From NCBI GenBank assembly GCA_047495785.1, contig JBLDXI010000001.1:682001-746000 (forward strand): 64,000 bases of DNA. The letters are read 5' to 3'. This DNA comes from Lepidodermella squamata (Eukaryota; Gastrotricha). How positions within the stretch are numbered: the stretch's first letter is position 1; each line of letters opens with the position of its first letter. Of this stretch, positions 12,701 to 24,912 are shown piece by piece. The notes under the pieces are model-generated. The model had not been told where the DNA came from. It made no database searches and saw only the letters and a program-made list of their open reading frames with translations. The translations under genes were made by a program, and so were the position numbers.

Positions 12701-15700
12701 GAGCGCTGTCATCTTTCTGCGATGCATCTGCATTGACATTTCGAAAGTCTTCGACTATTTTGTAAAAATTGTCAAACTCCATGCCGTTTTCAATTAGATT
12801 ACTAGCAAGGGCTAGAATGCGACGCCGGTCATTCAGCACGATTGTCGTAATAAGAAGTATCAGCTCATTCGGGCTGTCTTCCGCGAAAAAGTTCTTCTTA
12901 CGGCTTTCCTTATCGTTATCAAGCGATTTGCCCTTCTTGACATTGCTAGATGAGTCCGTGTTCGAAACTTCACCCGACATGAACGATTCCATTTCCAGCG
13001 AAGCGTTAATAGCCTCTGATTGTATTAAGCTGTTGGTGTATTTACCCAGATCGCCATTTCTGATGATGATTTCCGCAAGATTATGGAACAAAACCTTGGA
13101 GAGCGAAGTTCCACAGCCTTTGGTAAGTTTCAAAAGCAAATACATCCGATCTTCCGGCATCGCGTATAGCATTGGCCAACATTCGCTGATCAACAACTCG
13201 ACTGATTTTGATAGAACGGCCGTGTCTGGTGTAACATCGGCAAACGAGGCCGTGCAGAGTTTGAAAATGCAAGATTGAAATTTCAGCTTCTGCTCAGGAT
13301 TAAGCAGCGCGCGGCAAGAAGGAGCGGCGGAATGAGCGCGAAAAACGTCAATGACAAAAGCACACAAGTTAGACTCTTGTCGCTCAATTCCACGACAAAA
13401 CAACTCGAGCAGATTATCAATAGTTTTGCTCGTCGACGCAAAATTGTCAAAGCCTTGCTGAAAGCAGTTTGTCAGGGAGATGAAATTTTCCTGGCCGGGA
13501 TTTTGGCGGCGTATTGTCTTTTTCTCAGGTGTGATCAGAACAAAACCAGCCAATGGTGTACAAGCCGCCTTAACCTTTACAGACTCGTCAGACAGCGAGC
13601 AGTCTAGATTAGCCAAAATTCGAGGTTTGGTAGGGTCGTCCAAGAATGATGTCTCAGCATGGGCCGAAGACCTCGAGAAATCGCGGCCATACAACAAAAT
13701 TTTCCCAGATGTGGTAACAACTAGTAGCCGGTTGTTATTCTGCGACAAAGCTTTCACAGAGTCATTGGGGTTGAGAATATCGATTTCATGGGGCATTTGG
13801 TTATCGCCAAACACGCGGCCCCAAACTTCAAGCTTTCCGGCCTTGGTGACGGCAACCGTGAAATTCTCCCCCGCAAATACATTGACAATATTTTCGAGGG
13901 AAAGGATGCGCTGCGGGGCGAACGATGCACTGTGTCCCAGGCGCCAATAAGATCCGCCGCCCCAGGTGTAAACATGCCCTGAGTCAGTCACTGCCGCCGT
14001 ATAGCCGACAGTTGACGCGCTCAGCGAAACATCGACCCACTTTGAGCCTCGAATTGGGGCAATTTGAACAGGCATAGCTTCGTCCTGATGGGTACCAGTT
14101 CCCAATTGCCCATGCTGGTTTCTAAAAAAATTAACGAGACGTTGAATTCATCAGCATGAAAAATAGAAATATAACACAAACCTTCCCCAAATGTAAATGA
14201 AGCCATCACTGGACAGGGCAGCTTGATACATCAAACCAGCAGATATTTTGATGGCGAATATTTCAGGCAGGCTGACCAGTTCGACTTTGGGCGGTTCACG
14301 ATCGACAGCCGTTGCCTCCCAGAAAAACACCTGGCCATTGGAGGCCAAGGCGAGGCAGTTTGTGCTTGATGGACAAGCAGCGACGGCACTAAAAATAACG
14401 AAAAATTATTAAGAAGTTTCAGTCGAATCAGTCGAATTCGGTACATTATTTGGCTGTTTTGGTAGATGCACGTATCGCTCGAGCCGCCCGAGATCACAGT
14501 AGCCGCGATTTCAGGTGATAGGTCGCACATTGGCAGTTGGCACACGTGGCCATCTCGCATAAGAACAACAAGAAAGTATTGACTTGCCGTCATATCAACT
14601 ACATCCTCAGGTCTCGCACCGCCGAGGAGACCGCTCGGTAAATTAATAGTATGAGACCCAAATGAAATCAATTCAGAAATTCCCCAGCCTAGCATTTGCG
14701 TCTTTCCGATGATATTGCTGTCTCTCCCGGGTACCTCGGAAGTGGAAGGAGTTGACAACAGAGGTTGGACTAGGCAGTCTAGGGATGCCATGAGTAGCAT
14801 TGCAGACGTTTGCAGAGGGAAGTCTTCCTCGGATAATGATTCGAAAATTTCACTCTTTCTTATGGTTTCAGCGGCAGGCGATGCCGCTGTCAAATACTGC
14901 GGTTGAATTTGATTCACTAGTTTCAGAAGCGCTGGCTTAACCGGTGCAGTTTGAATACCAGAACTGTTATTGGCGAGTTCGAAAATCATTGAAACGACGT
15001 CGAGCAGGGACGTTAGACTGCCCTCGGCTATTGCAAAATACAGAAGTATGCATATAGCATATTGGCGATCAGCATCTGGGACAGCCGAAACGCCGGGAAG
15101 ACTGTTTTGTGCGACGTTTTTCAAAAATTCTCGCGCTCTCTTCAAAGTACTCGCGATTCCATGCGACATCGATTGCGAATGTAAGCTACCGGGCGGAAGC
15201 GAGCTAAGCGCTTCGACGCAATTCGCCAAAACGTCAGAGCAGACATCAATATTTGCTGGCGACGATCGCCAGCAGCTTTTCAGAAAAGAGACTGCGATTG
15301 TGAAGGCTGTTTGACAGCCGATGTCAGCAAGTGTTGGTGTAGGTTGGCTCATATTGAGCGTAAGAGGCTCATTTCGCTCTTTAACCGTCGAAAACGAGCT
15401 GTTGCTGTCATCTTTACTTGTTGCAAAGCTCGCATTCAAAACCGGAGTACTACTCGCAGAATGTTTTAAAGCTTTCCATATATTATTGAGCACACCGAGC
15501 CGAACTCGGGAGCTTTTCACAACTTGAGCGTTCAATAGAATAGAGGTTGAAGCAGTCACCATGGATTGGGTGACACTGCTGTTGGATAGAGCCGAGAGCA
15601 TCCAGAAATCGTTAACCTCAGGTTGTTGGTTGGATTTTCCAGAATTATTTACCACTCCGCCGAACAAAGCCGTTTTTCGCGCTGATTTTTGATTGAAAAC

Positions 15701-15971
15701 TATTTGAACAGTGAACATTACAAATTCATCTCAGTTGCATCATATAAAACTTACGCTTTGAAACCATTTGAACCAGATTCGTCATGTCCTCCGGTAAAGG
15801 AGTCGTTTCTTGCTGGTCATTTTTGTCCTGTTTTTGTTGTTGGTGTTTTGAGATCAAGAGTTGAGAGTAGACAAACTCCAGCGTCGAAAGCGACAACGGT
15901 TTCAGTTGCAGCGGAGCAACAACCTCATCGGACGAACTGCCCAGTATACTGGACACCAATTCGTGCATCAT
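744..15971 (-). CDS. HERC2: HERC2-type giant HECT E3 ubiquitin ligase
   Basis: Seven exons: 15971-15755, 15699-14445, 14388-14182, 14121-6393, 6328-2566, 2514-1125 and 1065-744. They give 4,960 residues, close to human HERC2 (about 4,830). Domains in order: a helical N-terminus; a first RCC1-like propeller that is strongly diverged (about 530-770); a MIB/HERC2 domain (about 1784-1834); a UBA-like segment (about 2470-2515); CPH (about 2750-2805); a ZZ zinc finger (about 2808-2860); a DOC/APC10 domain (about 2890-3035); two well-kept RCC1 propellers (about 3115-3490 and 4070-4435); and HECT (about 4560-4960). The catalytic cysteine is C4903, codon 918-920, in a STCFF context. The family joins ubiquitin to substrates in DNA-damage signalling, trafficking and iron homeostasis. 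Six introns of 51-64 nt were read; the one at 2515-2565 is in frame and stop-free. The start is the first ATG before MHELV; an earlier in-frame ATG at 16133 or an upstream exon is possible. It begins about 230 bp after the GGT-A stop. Confidence 0.95.
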
Positions 15972-16201
15972 TTCTTCGTAAATAATGTCAAATTGGCATC
16001 TAAACAAAATTTGAATATATCTGTAACAACCAACTTCAATTTTGGTGAAAATCTCAGAGAGTTGAAAGCAACGGCAGCGGCAATCGCATTGCACCAATGA
16101 TGAATTTAAACAAAAAACAGGAACTAAACACACAACAATACAGTTGTTAAGCTAAACATACAAGACTAAAATGCTCTTGAAAGGCAATTATACTGAAAAC
16201 G

Positions 16202-18230
16202 TTAAAAGCCGTCGGCAAACGATTTCTTCCGGAAGTCAGAATTAGCAAGAATAGTGCCATTTTGTAATACTTGAATAGCCTGAGCAACAGACATAATACT
16301 GTCTTTAAATTTGTACTCAGTTTGATTAACATGGCCGCGTGCAAAAAGAGAGTCAAGGATAACTTTAGGCATTTGCGGCTCGTAATAAAGCTTCTCCGGA
16401 ATGAGTTGGTGATGCAGCCTGGTCGCATCGATTGCTTGCTTTGGGTTCTCTTGGAACCAAATAACTCGGGTGGCAACGTAGGCAGTACCGGATGTAATAC
16501 GAGATCCACCGGCGGCCCCGACAATAAGACTAGCATAGTAAGTATTAGGCTCAGTGGAGTTCACAACCTGTCGCAGGAATATCGACGGACACATTGAAGA
16601 CTGCGGCCGTTTACCAGGTTTTATAAAATTTTGCGGACTTGGCGGCAAATTGAAATAATTGGTCTTGTTTGGCGTCGAAAAATCATCCATTTCGTCATTA
16701 AAAATAATACCAGTCCGTTTTCCAATAATACCACTTCCGAAGTAAACATTGATAGTGGAAGTTACAGAAACCGCGTTGCCTTCCACGTCAATAACCGAAA
16801 TATGGGAAGTGCCGTGATTGCTGGCGTAAGTAGGGTCAGGTTTGTAGAACGCGGTCGGGTGAGTAAATTCATCGGAAATTCGCGATCGAAGAGCATCAGC
16901 GTATGGCTGTGATGTCAAATTCGCGATAAGTTCAGCCATGCCGGGGACAAAACTTTCATCGCCCAGCAATAATCGCCTGCCGTATCCGAACTTCAAGGCT
17001 TCGACAAATCGATGGTAAGTCGTCGTATTCTGGCTATCTTCTTTTGTTAAATTGTATCCCTAAATAAAGAAATTCGATAATACAAGAAATCGATCGCAGA
17101 AATTGACTCTTACCGAGAGGATATTCATAACTAACGCTAAAATTGCACCCGAACCAGGCGGAGGGACACTTAGCATTCTATACTGATTTTGAATAACCGT
17201 TTCAAGAGGCTTTCTCCAAATGACTTGATACGAGGCAAAATCGGAGGCACTGATCGGCGAGCCGATATCGTTTAAATCAGAAATTATGTCCTTTGCAATC
17301 GAGCCATTATAGAATGAGGCAGCGCCTTCTTTTGCGATGCGGGATAAAGTGGCAGCAAGAGCAGGGCATTTTATAACATCGCCTTGTCGCAGAGGTTTGC
17401 CCGAGGTGACGTTGGTAAGAAAATTTCTGCAAATAATCCAGAATTACATGAATATTAATCGCAAAAAGAATAATAGCTCACATTGTGTTCGCGTAAGGCC
17501 TTTTATCATCAGCAGCGTCAATTTTGCCCAGAATTTGGTCAATCGCCGACTCAAGGACTTCCGATATCTCAATTCCTTTGATACATAAATCAATCGTGGG
17601 CTGGAACAGGGTTTCCCAGGGAAGTTTTCCGAAACGCTGATGCGCCGCCCAGTAGCCGGCAACCTCGCTCGGGACGGCGATTGACAGAGGTCCCATAACC
17701 GATGAAATGTTGGCGAACATGTTTTCAGTCGCGAAAAGCGGAGCGATTTCTCTAGCGTCCAGTGCGTACGCGGTTTGTGTTTTCTGATGCCAGATTGTCA
17801 TGAGAAAACCACCACCGATGCCGGCATTGTGCATGTTGAAAGTAGAGCCGGAGCATACCATCGCAGCAATCGCCGCGTCAACCGCCGATCCGCCCATCGC
17901 CAGCATTTTTGTTCCGATTTGCGAACAAGGACCCGCATCTGCGGCAACAGATGCGAAGCGATAAACGCCGAGTGGAGAACTTGAAACCGGGAATACAATT
18001 CCATTGGATGCCGGTGCTGGTGCAGAATTTTGAGTCACATACATAACAATAACGACAGGAATACCGATAAGGAGGACTAACACTGCGATTGCTATCACAA
18101 GCTTCCAGTTCGGCTTAGCGTTTTTCCGACTAGAAAAATAAAATGTCCCCTTTTGGGGCGAATTCGAGTGGCCATTGGTCAGGTCGAGCCGATCGGTCTC
18201 CGTAGCCACAGCCGTCTGATCCATGTCCAA
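16202..18230 (-). CDS. gamma-glutamyltransferase, copy A (active site intact)
   Basis: Exons 18230-17482, 17426-17114 and 17059-16202; 639 residues. Gamma-glutamyltransferases are type II membrane ectoenzymes that cleave glutathione and transfer the gamma-glutamyl group; the precursor cuts itself before a threonine that becomes the nucleophile. A cytosolic tail (1-42) precedes one transmembrane helix (about 43-66). The glutamyl-binding arginine is R160 in DAREIAP. The self-cleavage site is G437-T438 in HGTSHIS, followed by TSTIN. NDEMDDF and SSMCP match the substrate-binding acidic and serine residues of human GGT1, and the oxyanion glycines are present in GAAGGS. By sequence this copy should be active. 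It is the last of four tandem copies on this strand. Its introns (55 and 54 nt) sit at positions not shared with copies B and D. Confidence 0.93.
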
Positions 18231-18553
18231 AGTTATATTAAATCCCTAGAATCAAAATAGCCACATGAAACACAATGAGGTTCACTTGCATTGATTGCCA
18301 GACTTTCCAGCAAAAATATGCTGGACATTAACAAAAGCCGTCGAAAAATAAAATAAACAAATAGATTCGGTGAAACAGATATCACAAATACACATAAGTT
18401 TGATAAAATGCTTCCAATTGATTCGGTAGACAACAAAGATTGTTAAATGCACAACGCATATAGTGAGATAGATCACGATAAAAATATTATGATTGAGACA
18501 CAGGCAGCATTGATCGTTATGAAGCAGTCTTATTATTTGATTCCCATATAATA
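18231..18553. other. intergenic between GGT-B and GGT-A
   Basis: 323 bp, AT-rich, between the stop of GGT-B and the ATG of GGT-A on the same strand. It must hold the 3' UTR of one gene and the promoter or 5' UTR of the next. No further feature is seen. Confidence 0.4.
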
Positions 18554-20954
18554 TCAAAAACCATCAGCATACAAGCCCGGCTTTCGTTGGTCAGCAAAAC
18601 TTATGATTTTTCCATCATCGAGTCGCTGTATGCCCTGCGCAACAGTGCGTTGAAAGTAAAGGCTCTCAGTTAAATTAACATGGCCGTGGCTGCGCAAGAA
18701 ATCCAACAGCCCCTCCGGAACGCCTTTTTCGTACAAAATCCTCTCGGGAGAGCGTTGCGGGTGAAGACGCGGAGCTTCGATTGCCTATAGAACGCAATTG
18801 CTGACTCAATAATTTACTGTTTACAGCGCACCTAACGTACCTGCTTGATATTCTCCCCCATCAGTAAGACTCGCGCGGCTATCGAAGCGACCGCGGATGT
18901 GATGCGCGAGCCGCCTGCCGCGCCTATGACCATGCGCACGCTTTTGTCGCCGGCGCTTGAATTATTGATGAATATCGCAGGACACATGGCAGACAACGGA
19001 CGCTTTCCAGGCCTGTACAAATGAGTCGACAATAAAACACTTAAATTCAACAAAACCGCATCACTTTTAACTAGAAATGGCGACATGAGACAATAATGCT
19101 ATCTTGATATCAACAAAAGGGCGCGGCTGCTAAAGGCGCTCTTATCAAGCCACGGAGGTTTTGAGGTCGAAGAGATAACCCGCGATGAACTTTGATTCAT
19201 CCATATTACCGTCCGTGGGATAAGAACTTGGTTGCCCTCAATTTTCCTAGTTTTCTAAAAAAAGACATCACCGAAAAACTCACTGAATGAGGTTAGCCAT
19301 ATTAACAGGTCCTCCACTTCCGACACTCGACGGCGACGTAAAATCATCAAGTTCGTTGTTGAAAAATATTCCTGTTCGTTTACCCATAATGCCACTACCA
19401 AATCTAAGAAGAAAATGCATCGAAAATCAATGGTTGTCCGAAACTATAGCGCAGAATTTTTACATCATATTAATTGTTGAAGTGACCGATACAGCGGATC
19501 CATCGGCAGCAAGAACTGAAACATGCGCGGTGCCATAGTCTTTGGGTTTGTCAAAAACAGCAGGGTCATAGAAGGAGATCGGATGAGTTGATGAGTCATT
19601 GATCCACATTCGAGTTTTCTTGCCAATATCAGCTGAGGTCAATTCGGCTAACAATCGCTTGAGTGTGTCCTTGTCAGGCATAAAATCTTCGTCACCCATC
19701 AGCAGCTTCTTGCCGTTAGCAAATTTTACAGCCTCAATAATTCGATGAAAAGTGAGAGGCTGTTCGCCGTCAGATCGGCGGAAATCGAAGGCTTGTAATA
19801 TGTTCAAAACATAGCTAAGGAGAGCCCCAGCGCCTGGTGGGCGAGTTGTATACATTCTGAGGCCGCTTTTCAAATCATTCACCAGAGGAGCCCGCCAGAT
19901 CGGCTTGTAAGACGCCAAATCTTCCTTCGTTATCGGCGCGCCGAACTCTTGCAAATCAGCTACAATGTCGTCAGCTGAAAAAATATTTCTTAAAAAATTG
20001 TGTCTGTATTAAGAAGCGTAATTTACCCAAAGTTCCGTTATAAAAGTCTGAACTGCCATTAACAGCTATTCGCTCCAGCGTTTTACCAAGTTCAGGGCAG
20101 TATATTGTTTCCCCAGCCTGATAAAGGAGCCCAGTTTTCGGGTTGATAATATAACTTCGCAATCGATCGTAGAATGAGTCGGTATATCTGGCTAGGAATT
20201 GCCTTGACATTCCACCGATGCTTTCAGCAAACGCCGGCGTCGCTTTGAATCCATTGATACACATATCTATCGAAGGCTTGAACAATGAGTACCAAGACAA
20301 TCGGCCGAAACGTTTATGAGCCGCAAATAGACCAGCCACTTCGCCCGGAACGCCCACTGAAAAAGGTCCGCGGGTCAGTAGGCCCCCTTTTGAGGTCATC
20401 AATTCGATAGAGAAGCCCAGTGGAGCGGTTTCTCTTGCATCCAATGTGTAGGCCTGTTGAGAGGGAGCATCCCATATCACCATGTGAAAACCACCGCCGA
20501 TTCCAGCACTTTGCGGGTGGATAACAAAGCCGCAGATCAATGAAGAAATCGCGGCGTCAAGGGCAGAGCCTCCCCTAGCTAGAGTTGCTGTGCCGATTTC
20601 CGAACAGATTCCCCCATCAGCAGCAACTGAGGCAAAACGATATTTGACTGTTTCTGGCGACGTTGATTTGATGAGCAGAGGTGCTTTAGGTTTCGGAGCT
20701 GTTAAATACGAAATTAGCAGAGCCAGACCGAATATTATGGCCAAAAGGATAAGCCCGATCAGTGAGCGATAATCCGGCTTGTACCACGGCGTTTTATAGT
20801 GAACTGCCGCTTGCTTTTGAATACCCACAAAAGGCCGAGGGGATGAACCCTGCTCCGGCACGTGCAGGCGACTTCTATCAACACTTCCAGCAGTTCCACT
20901 CGCCCTAACTAGTAAATCGACGATGTCATCGTTCCGTTCAATGGCTTCAGCCAT
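18554..20954 (-). CDS. gamma-glutamyltransferase, copy B (active site largely intact)
   Basis: Exons 20954-20027, 19974-19464, 19403-19284, 19012-18841 and 18784-18554; 653 residues. The order is a 60-residue cytosolic tail, one membrane helix (about 63-87), then large and small subunits. The glutamyl-binding arginine is R174 (DARETAP) and the nucleophile is T458 (YGTAHVS) after the processing glycine. The small subunit keeps TSTIN, NNELDDF and GAAGGS. In the serine pair motif the second serine is alanine (LSAMCP), a mild deviation. The third intron (19013-19283, 271 bp) is much longer than its neighbours (51-60 nt). The intron after TSTIN lies at the same place as that of copy D, and the last intron acceptor corresponds to the only intron acceptor of copy C, so B best preserves the ancestral exon plan of B, C and D. 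It is expected to be catalytically active. Confidence 0.92.
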
Positions 20955-21136
20955 AAATTGGCCTTAATAATAGTTAAGACCTATATTTGACAAAGAGAAA
21001 GATAGAAAGCTCTGCTAAAATTATTGAGCATAGAGTTTTGTAAAAAAAAACGGAGCTGAAAACGGAGACTAGGAGCAACTAGTAGGAAAGACGTGTTGAT
21101 TGGCTAGAAAATTAAAATAAAAAACTAAATGAACAG

Positions 21137-22329
21137 TTAAAATCCGTCAGGGCTGCCAGTGGACTTCCGGAAGTCGCATACAGCTAACAACGAACGATTT
21201 TCAAGACGCTGAATCGCTTGAACAACAGATCGACCGCGCCAGTCAATGATCGTTAAATTTTGCTGCTGAAACTGTGTATGGGCTCGAAGCCATCCCAACA
21301 ACCAGTCTGTTACTCCCCGCTCATAAAATAGGGTGCCCACGTGGAAATGAAGCCTGGCTTTATCGACAGCCTGTTTGAAAATATCATACAGTGTATTTAA
21401 AAATCAAAAGAAGTAAATACGAAATTTACCTCATTGAGTTTCTCTCCGAGCCATAAGTCAACGCTGAGTGGAGTTTCGTCAAGCACAGCCTGATATGACC
21501 TCAAGTCTTCCTCATTGATTGGAACGCCTAAATCTGCAAAATCTTGCAAGATCTGCTCGGCAATACTTCCACGGTAAAATTCTGGCGCACCGTTAGCAGC
21601 GATTTCCCTGAAAGTTGCGGCGAGTTGTTTACAAAAAAATTTATCTCTAGCTTTGTAATATCCATTAGATTGTCTATTTGTGAGCAACTCTTTTAAAGGA
21701 GTGAATTCAGAAGCATTCGTGGCGAAATTTTTGAAGAAATCGACGCCTTCCTCCAGTACCGAGCTGACCTCGAAGCCATTTTCGCACAAATCGATTGAAG
21801 GAGTAAACAAATCAGTCCAATTTAAACGACCGTACTTTCTGTGAGCTTCCCAGATTGCTGCCAGTGTTCCGGGAACACCGATTGAAAATGGTCCCATTTT
21901 AAGGTCGTTCGGATGATTCAATAAATCGGAGTTTGATCCACGTGGAGCTACGCTTTGTCCGTCAATTGAAACGGCTTTCTTAAGTTTATTGTCCCAGATG
22001 ATCATGAAGAGACCACCTCCAACGCCAGCGCTGTGCATGTTCAACACGCTCGAGCATAGCAGAGCAGCGATTCCCGCATCAACAGCCGAGCCGTTTCTCC
22101 GCAGCATATCGGTACCAATTTGTGAACATAAGGCCGAATCTGCAGCAACGGCAGCAGTCTTATACAGTCCGTGAGGCGATTGAGGCAGATATTCTGAAAC
22201 CGGCGAATATTCGGGTATCACGACGTAAAGGCTGAAAATTGCACCAGCAACAAAACATCCGAGAAAAAGCGTTAGGGCGGATGCTTGTTTCGCAAATCGA
22301 TTACCCGCAGTTTGACTTGAATCCGGCAT
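21137..22329 (-). CDS. internally deleted gamma-glutamyltransferase, copy C
   Basis: Exons 22329-21430 and 21370-21137; 377 residues against 630-650 for its neighbours. The N-terminal half is a normal type II GGT: tail, membrane helix (about 16-38), then most of the large subunit including GVGGGLF. The next exon starts at AVDKARLH, equivalent to the last exon of copy B. Everything between is missing, about 250 residues including the self-cleavage site, the nucleophile threonine, TSTIN, the acidic pair and the serine pair. The glutamyl-binding arginine is also replaced (Q125 in DGQSVAP). Splice sites are good, the junction is in phase and there is no stop, so a protein can still be made. It cannot be a working transferase. 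It may be a decaying copy kept open by chance, or a membrane pseudo-enzyme. The exon reading is firm; the function is unknown. Confidence 0.85.
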
Positions 22330-22549
22330 AGCATAATACTTTAACGCCTCTAAACGATAAAAAATTAAGATGGACTAGTTATGGCGGTGTATAAATAAAA
22401 TCATCAAGCTTTCGTTGGAAGAAGCGGTTGAACAACAATTGCGAATCACAGTCGAAGCATTATTGCATTTTGCACCAACAAACGAATGTAAAAGACAAAA
22501 ATTAATCACCAAACAAAAGCTTCAGTGAGAGCATTGTATCTAGAGAATC

Positions 22550-24507
22550 TCAATAGCCAGCTGTGAAGCCACCTCCTTTACGAAAATCGGCTATGGCAAG
22601 TAAAGTGCCGTTATCAAGTCGTTGAATAGCCTGAGATATCGACGAGCGTGGTGTTGTATAAGCTTTTTGCGCAATGTGACCCTTTTGTTTCAGATATTCT
22701 AACATCCATTTTGGCCATGATGGTTCATAGTAGAGAATATCAGGAATTAAGGTCCCGCTAAATCTGAATGCATCGACAGCTTGTTTCACTGTTTCTTTGA
22801 ACCAAAGTGTTCGGTAGGCTACGTATGGCACTGTCGATACGATTCTATTACCACCACTTGCGCCAACAACGAGTCGAACAACGTCGTTTTCGACGAAAAG
22901 CATCGGCGAAATAGTGGTCATCGGTCTTTTACCCGGGCTTATAAAATTGTGAGGTGGCAATGGCAAAGCATCTGACGACGTTTTGTTTATAAAGAAATTC
23001 GACATCCCGTTATTGAAAATAATTCCAGTCCGTTTGCCCATGACAAAGGATCCAAAACTAGACGGCAAAATAACATAGTCTCCTAATCAAAAAAGGTAAC
23101 TCCAAAAACTCACTGTCCATTTATCGTAGATGTGAGCGAAACCGCGTTTCCTAGTTCGTCAATCACAGAAATATGAGAAGTACTGTGATGGATGTTTTTC
23201 TCCTCAAATAATGGTGGAGTTCCGTAGGTTCCATAATCCTCGATTGGAAGAACATAGGAATCATTTATTTTCTGCCGCACGTAGTTTCCCATTTCTGATG
23301 ACGTTATATTGGCAAGACGTTCGTCCAATTCAGTCTCGTTCAAGAAAGAAATATCTCCGAAATAAGACCACTGACCCCAAGCAAATTTCAACGCTTCGAG
23401 GTAACGATGGTAATTCAAAGGATCTTGACTAGATTTTGAGTCCCAATTATATCCGGCAAGAATATTGAGCAGAAAAGCTCCTGCAGCTCCACTGGAAGAC
23501 GGTTTCGGTGTCATCAGTTTCAGATTACCATTTACTCTCATTTCCACTGGCCTTCGGGAATGAACAACGTAAGAACTCAGGTCCGCTTTTGTAATTTTGA
23601 CGCCGACCTCCTCAAGATCGCTAATAATCAATTCAGCCAATTCTCCAGAATAAAAATCCTCCGGGCCATTATTAGCAATCATTTCCAGGGTTTTGGCCAA
23701 CTGCGGGCATTTGATATATTCGCCCTCCTTGTACCAAGTTCCGGTTTCCGGATTGGTAAGAAATTCGACTAAAATAGCCATTTCTGGCTGTTTAGTGGCA
23801 TTAGCCTTCTTCGCTACGAAAGCGATTCCCTCAATCAAAGCTGGCCCGGCTGAAAATCCATTTTTGCATATCTCGATAGACGGTGAAAATAAATCTCTCC
23901 AAGGAAGTTTTCCATATAGATTATGTAGCTCCCTGTAACCAGCTATCTCGCCAGGGACAAGAACAGATAAGGCCCCTAGCTCCAGAGCATTCGGGTTTTT
24001 GATAAATAAATCGTTCGACATAGCGCTGGGTGAAACTCCGTAAGCGTCGAAAGTGGTCGCGTTTGAGGAGGCATTGTTCCAAATAACGGCGAATACGCCC
24101 CCTCCTATTCCGAGATTGTGCATACTGATAATTCCGTTGCAAATCATAGCCGCAATCGCGGCGTCCACAGCTGATCCTCCTCGTCGAAGCATCTCGTTGC
24201 CAATAATTGAGCAGTTCCCGTTATCGCACGCAACAGCCGCTTTTTCATAAACACCAAGAGGTGAGTTCGAAACAGGAAAATTGATGCCTGGAAAATCAGG
24301 CTGTTTCGACGTCGAGCCGGTTAAGGTGACAATGAGAGCGATAGCAGAGACTATTATAATTAAAATAGCAATCGATGCAACGACAATAAGCCGAGGATAT
24401 TTATGCCAAATCATGTTTGAACGCCGGTACTTAGTCTCATCGAAACCAGGCTCATTCACGGCCATAAATTGTTCGCCGTCATCTTCCGACATTTTCAGCA
24501 TGACCAC
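22550..24507 (-). CDS. gamma-glutamyltransferase-like, copy D (substrate residues altered)
   Basis: Exons 24507-23114 and 23057-22550; 633 residues. It has the type II membrane layout (helix about 38-63) and full family length. The likely nucleophile T443 is kept (HSTSHIS), but the residue before the cut is serine, not glycine. Residues that hold the gamma-glutamyl group in human GGT1 are changed: the arginine is Y156 (DAYGVSP), the E-x-D-D motif reads NNGMSNF, and the serine pair is TT (PMTTISP). The oxyanion glycines remain (GASGGN). It may therefore self-process yet accept a different substrate, or be inactive. The intron after TSTIN shares its position with copy B. Two other in-frame ATGs lie within the first seven codons. 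Next upstream on the same strand is WDR11, 405 bp away. Confidence 0.9.
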
Positions 24508-24912
24508 TAGCTTCCTATTATTTGAACTGCATGAAAGCTTTCCGCTGAATAGTAATCATTTATATGGACATACCGTTGTTGTGTATGTCGAGTGCGTGCT
24601 GACCGCCACAGTTCAAATAAGAACGGCGCTGTGACCCTTGGTCGGGCGCGCGCGAAAACCGAGTTCAAGTAACACCCTATTTAAAACGACAAGCATAAAA
24701 TATAACCAAATCAACTCCTTTGCACAAAATAGTTTATAGCGCAAAAGAAAGCAGCCATTGCCACAAAAAATATTACCGATATCATGAACCACCGCGTATA
24801 TTAAAAGAAATCAGCGTAACCAGTGTCTTTGATTACAATCAATCACAAGATAAATATAAGTTCCGTAACTTTTCGTTAAAAGCTGGAATGAATGATGTTA
24901 TAAAAACCCGGT
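24508..24912. other. intergenic between WDR11 and GGT-D
   Basis: 405 bp between two minus-strand genes. It is AT-rich with no convincing reading frame. It presumably contains the WDR11 3' UTR and the GGT-D promoter. Confidence 0.4.
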
